Shown: piece by piece, positions 60,360 through 64,000 of the stretch | How the letters are laid out: every line of letters starts with the position of its first letter | Position numbering within the stretch: the stretch's first letter is position 1 | NCBI GenBank assembly: GCA_963922205.1 | Contig: CAWUHX010000008.1 | Coordinates: 1,769,282-1,833,281 of the forward strand | Source: Romanomermis culicivorax | Lineage: Eukaryota > Nematoda > Enoplea > Mermithida > Mermithidae | Direction: 5' to 3' | DNA length: 64,000 nucleotides | Notes under the pieces: model-generated | What the model saw: only the letters and a program-made list of their open reading frames with translations | What the model was told of the DNA's origin: nothing | Database searches by the model: none | Program-made: the position numbers and the translations under genes

Positions 60360-60432
60360 GGCCCCTATGGCCTAGTGGATAGCACTCTTGACTCACAAAC
60401 TCAAAGCTCACAGTTCAAACCTCACTCCATTG
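60360..60432 (+). repeat. tRNA-like sequence (SINE head or tRNA pseudogene)
   Basis: TGGCCTAGTGG at 60368-60378 fits the A box and AGTTCAAACCTC at 60412-60423 fits the B box, with normal spacing. The stem CTC...ACTCAAAG and the 3' end do not form a clean acceptor stem with GCCCCTA, so I do not call a functional tRNA. The 130 bases after it form a possible SINE body ending with AATAAAG near 60552. Confidence 0.55.
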
Positions 60433-60612
60433 TGAATTTGGAAAAAAGTTGTAGAAAGCCTGAGGAAGGTACTAGGATTACTGCTGGAATGTCACTCATC
60501 CATATTGTTCTGTTACATACATTGTATTGTCGTGTTATATCCTGTGTTATAATAAAGCATTTCAACTTTTTTATGCAAGTGTACAGGCTGAAAAGCAGAC
60601 AGCAAAAATGAG

Positions 60613-61194
60613 TTATTACAATCAGTCGCAACTAACATTCAGACAATTGTTGGATTACAGTCTTTAACAGTCTTCCAAAGTGCCCTATAGAAATGGTCAC
60701 TTTTGGACGAAAGTGTCCCATTGAGCTACAGTGAAACTTTTTCCTAAAATGCATTCCAAGAACAAGAGATGTGATGCCTACCTGAAAAAGCTTCACCTAT
60801 AAATTTATCAAATTTCCCTCTATTTTCAAAAATTGTATGGATTTTTACCTACTGTTTGCAGTGCCTGATTATTTTTCTTTTATCTAAGCGATTTAAAGTA
60901 GTTTTATGGTCCATAAGTTTTTTATCAATGTCCTCATATTGACTAAAATGTGAATTTTCAGTGTTCTTAATAAATGCTAGTTTTTCAGAATTTCCAACAG
61001 CTATGCTAGGAATGTTAGATTTATGAAGAGAAGCCAATTCAGTCATTCCTACAGTTGGTGCAGTTGTTTTCTTTTGGTGAAGGAATTTGTGAATTAAATC
61101 GGTAATATGTGAATCTTTTATGGGAATAGAATCTACTAGAATTTGTCCTTTAGAGTCAATTAACAGTATTATTACACAAAAGTTCTGAGTCAAT
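60613..61194. other. Region with one unassigned minus-strand ORF
   Basis: The ORF at 60849-61193 (114 codons) has mixed composition with no recognised domain, and its start lies inside a 26-bp direct repeat (GAGTCAATTAACAGTATTA at 61154 and 61187). It may be chance. No other feature. Confidence 0.3.
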
Positions 61195-61525
61195 TAACAG
61201 TATTACTACACAAAAGTTTTGTAAAAATGAATAAAACCATTAGATGCATGGAATCAGAGCATTTATCTAAGGATTACATTTTTAATCACAAAATTTTGTA
61301 AAAAGTTAGATTTTAAGGGTCCAAGCATAGGATCTAACGATCTAATGGTTTTACTCACTAAAATTTTGTAAAATCATTTCAGATTTTAAGGGACGGAGCA
61401 TGATATCTAATGATCTAAATAGTTTACTCACTAAAAAAACGTGTGAAATCCTTAGATTTTAAGGGTCTGAGCATAAGATCTAATGAGCTAACAGTTTTGC
61501 TGGCTGGAAAAACGAGTTGAACCAT
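61195..61525 (+). repeat. Tandem units of about 72 bp
   Basis: Three units contain AGATTTTAAGGG near 61309, 61380 and 61453, followed by GGATCTAACGATCTAATGG-type sequence and a TTTACTCACTAAAA stretch. Single related phrases occur at 62100 and 62285, at the outer side of the foldback repeats at 8500 and 51085, and complementary at 55060. Confidence 0.75.
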
Positions 61526-62590
61526 TAGATGCCAGGGATGGACATAGTCTATCTAAGGTTGTGCAAATTAGCCAAAGTTCACACAATTTGTGTGGATGCC
61601 AATTTGCATAGACGACACACATAAAAAAAGTCCATTAATCTACGTTTTTGGTCATTGTGTGTGTGTGTGTTTATATTATTAAAGAATGTTAGCAACCTGA
61701 GTGGCCAGTTTTTTTATATAATTCATTTGTTATTTGTGGGGTTCGAGCACCCAAATACAATGTCCATCACCTGGACATTATTGGACATTCTCGCAGGCGA
61801 GGGAACACAGGTTAGGATCCAGATTTCTGGAGTACCACTCTGTGTGCAAGTTTACATTTATAACTCAATTCTCGGCCTGCCTTCTCAATTTTTCCCATTG
61901 ATTGGAAGTTACCTGAGCATCATCTGCAGTTCTTTGGAATGAAAGCAGCTGATCATTTTGTCGAAAATAGGACAGACAGAACTGTTGCACACTATTTCTA
62001 CCCAAGGTTTTGGCCTGATTAGGTGATTTAGCAAGTAGCTGATTAGGTCCTTTCATTCTCTTTATTAAGTCCCATTTTTACATAGATTCTGAGAATAGGA
62101 TCTCATGATCTAACAGTTTCACTTACACGAATTGTACAAAAATTCTGCAAAACCCTTACATTTTACTGGAAAATGTAAAACTTTTTGAAAAAAATTTATA
62201 CTGTCTAGGGTGACCACTGTTGACTATAGTCTCTCAAATGGTCAGTTTGTCCTACATTCTTGAAAATTTTTTTTTTAAATGACGCATGGTCACAGAATCT
62301 AATCATCTGATTGTTTTATTCATTTTTCTATAAACTTTTCACAAAGGTTTTAGTTTGGAGCACACTTTGTACATATTCAGACCACATTTTTTGATGATTC
62401 CTTATGTTTAAGCATTGTAAATCGTGTCCCAAACATGCCCCAAAAACAATGTTAAAGCATAGGGAATCATTGGAAAACATGTCCCAAATATTTGAAAAAT
62501 GTGTCTGGAGCAAAAATTTTTCTTTTTAAAAAATGAGTAAAACTGTTAGATCATCAGATGCTAAGAGCCGCACTAACATTATTCAGGGGG
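61526..62590. other. Non-coding stretch with isolated repeat phrases
   Basis: It contains a GT microsatellite (GTGTGTGTGTGTGT at about 61657), one 95-codon ORF at 61655-61942 with hydrophobic segments but no domain, and single repeat phrases at 62095 and 62285. No gene. Confidence 0.45.
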
Positions 62591-62594
62591 ATAC

Positions 62595-62890
62595 ACTGTG
62601 CTTTTAACGTCAGAGTCAGTCGAGGTACATTGACGTTGAATTTTACACATTGAAGCTGTGGGCGTACATTCTACAGGGAAGTCCAATTTTCCACTTTGAA
62701 GCTTTGGGCATACTTTCTACATCCCCATCTATCATCCCGCAGGTTTATTGAAATTAGGATCCTATTACATCGTTGATCATACTTCCTGCGTCTGCTGTAT
62801 CAACCTGCACGTAAAGGCAGTAAGTTCCGATGTACATGTTTTGTACAGGGGTATCTTTTGTGTACCCATGTATGAGCATGTACAACTATG
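62595..62890. repeat. Right-type arm of the TACGGGCCC foldback family
   Basis: Words GTACATTGACGTTGAATTTTACACATTGAAG and GTACAGGGGTATCTTTTGTGTACCC match the right arms at 8750-9060 and 55130-55460. It directly precedes the decayed third TSP1-gene copy. Confidence 0.65.
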
Positions 62891-62914
62891 TACCATCATC
62901 TCACTTTCTACCAG

Positions 62915-63415
62915 GCTATAAAAACATGCAATATATGCAACAATGCTGACCTGATTTTACACCAAGACCTCTCTGGGTTGGGTGATAGCACCATACCAGC
63001 ATAGGTGGGAGTAAGGGCTCAAGTCACACTGATAGATAACCGGGTGAATAACCCCACTTGAATGCCAAATTTGCAGAAAAATGGCATGGCCTGCTCGTAT
63101 GAACATCAATGGAACTTTTGCTGTGTTGGCTAAGCAGAAGAAGGGTTTCCAGAACCACACATTTCTGGCCATACCCCTAAATATCAGTTTCCTTTTATAG
63201 TGTTTACCCTCGTGGTGTCAATTCATGAGTCAATGGTCTGATTTGTAAAGTGATAAGGATCAATGACACTCATCAATGGAGCTTCATGGAGGAAACATGT
63301 ATCTACCACCCAACATTTGGATGTCGTACTCACGAAAATCCTTTGCAACGTTCAGAAGATCTGAATGATACTTCTGTCACAAATTTGATCCGAGAGGCTA
63401 TCTTCAATGTACACG
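62915..63415 (+). pseudogene. CTLD-like exon of the secreted glycoprotein, third copy, decayed
   Basis: It matches the second exon of the 38980 and 47645 genes from the CKLC-like segment (CNICNNADLI) to the end (REAI). Several stops (for example TAG near 63002, TGA near 63060) and length changes break the frame; the 3' third (63250-63412) is open. No signal-peptide exon and no TSP1 exon follow within the window. A foldback arm truncates its 5' side. Confidence 0.85.
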
Positions 63416-63626
63416 TAGAAAATCAGAATGGCTTGGGAAAGAATAGAAAAATATAAAAAACTAATGCATGCTATCACAAAGATGAGAACTGCAGAATAGA
63501 TAGTTGGCCCTCCATTTGAAAAATTCTTCAATGCTGGAATTTCCGCAAAGTATCAACATATTAGATTGTGAGCTGCATGTTATCTGTGAAAGAGCGTTTG
63601 AAGCAATCTGTAGATCTTGATCTGCT

Positions 63627-64000
63627 TGTTGCGCGGCAATCCCACATCTATGCAAAATTGGCGAATCGACAAAGTTACAATTCGACCAAAAAGAGAAATG
63701 TTTATTCATACTCGTACTTTTGGTGTGTCCTGGGCGAGTGGCGTCCGTTTTATATTGTATTGTTCTTTTACGCCCAGTAAAGGCAAGCGTCGACAGCCGG
63801 ACACCCAAATTTTAATAGTAATATTATCATTATTATTTGTTATTTATTATTTTATTACTTGCGCATTAAGCGGAAGTTGGAGCCACATTACACGGGAGCC
63901 AAAGCCAAGGTAAAGCCTCAGCTCCTTTGGATATTATTGTAGTGAGTCTTGTGTACATGTGTAAACGTTTAGGAGGCATATGGGGAGACCCTGAGTGCCC
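63627..64000 (+). mobile_element. LTR of the TGTTGGGG family, runs off the window
   Basis: From TGTTGCGCGG the sequence matches the solo LTR at 23434-24032 throughout, including AATCCCACATCTATGCAAAATTGG, the ATT-rich stretch and GGAGGCATATGGGGAGACC. Only the first 374 of about 599 bp are in view, so I cannot say if it is a solo LTR or the start of a full element. TGCT at 63623-63626 would be its left target duplication. Confidence 0.85.

Larger units (their letters stand above)
59838..60612. repeat. Inverted repeats bounding the GIY-YIG/SINE block
   Basis: About 45-50 bp at 59838-59892 (TTTTTGCTGTCTGCTTTTTGG...) is the complement of 60566-60612 (AGGCTGAAAAGCAGACAGCAAAA), with a few mismatches. 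They enclose the Penelope-like fragment and the tRNA-like sequence. The arrangement may mark an inverted-end insertion. Confidence 0.7.

Noticed and set aside
60360..60432. Functional tRNA gene
   Set aside because: The 5' GCCCCTA has no matching 3' strand and no usable anticodon loop is clear.
60849..61193. 114-codon minus ORF
   Set aside because: The sequence looks protein-like, but there is no family match and its start lies in a recent 26-bp direct repeat.

Overview
The window looks like an intergenic, repeat-dominated part of a metazoan genome, most likely a nematode. It is AT-rich. The only convincing genes have introns with GTGAGT donors and a TTTTCAG acceptor. There is a degenerate tract of the nematode telomere hexamer TTAGGC, and Hedgehog-type Hint (Hog) domains occur without a recognisable Hedge domain. 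I see no operons, ribosome-binding sites, CRISPR arrays or rRNA. The species assignment is an inference.

The left half is organised by a segmental duplication. Roughly 110-9360 (copy 1) matches roughly 20640-37350 (copy 2) in the same order and orientation. Each copy carries two Hint-domain units on the minus strand, one fragmentary and one intact, then a foldback element, then a family C repeat. Copy 2 is longer because of insertions that copy 1 lacks: a minisatellite block, two solo LTRs with 4-bp target duplications, an unassigned 1.3-kb block, a pogo-like element at a TA site, a small TIR element and other LTR-like sequence. Copy 1 therefore supplies empty sites for several of them.

Between the copies lies a complete but decayed Ty3/gypsy-order LTR retrotransposon (9734-20163). 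It has 589-bp LTRs, an AATG target duplication, a candidate primer binding site, a polypurine tract, Gag with 51-bp tandem repeats, protease, reverse transcriptase, RNase H and integrase. The integrase is split by a 439-bp element with an 8-bp target duplication. A second full copy of that element, with its own perfect 8-bp duplication, sits at 41301-41742.

The right half (38-64 kb) holds the clearest host gene. It is a three-exon gene (38980-43030, predicted 350 aa) for a secreted glycoprotein with a possible C-type-lectin-like domain and a thrombospondin type 1 (TSP1) domain. A second copy (47645-52303) has the same intron phases and one in-frame stop. A third (62915-63415) is a decayed fragment. 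A small single-exon gene for a secreted peptide lies at 43561-44049. The remainder is repeats: an interstitial TTAGGC tract, a 10-copy satellite of about 126 bp, foldback elements, nested solo LTRs, a broken Hint copy, a Penelope-like GIY-YIG fragment next to a tRNA-like SINE, and the start of another LTR at the window end.

The genes do not form a pathway visible from this sequence. The main biology is two small expanding families (CTLD-like/TSP1 secreted proteins and Hint-only proteins) embedded in mobile DNA whose insertion history can be partly read.
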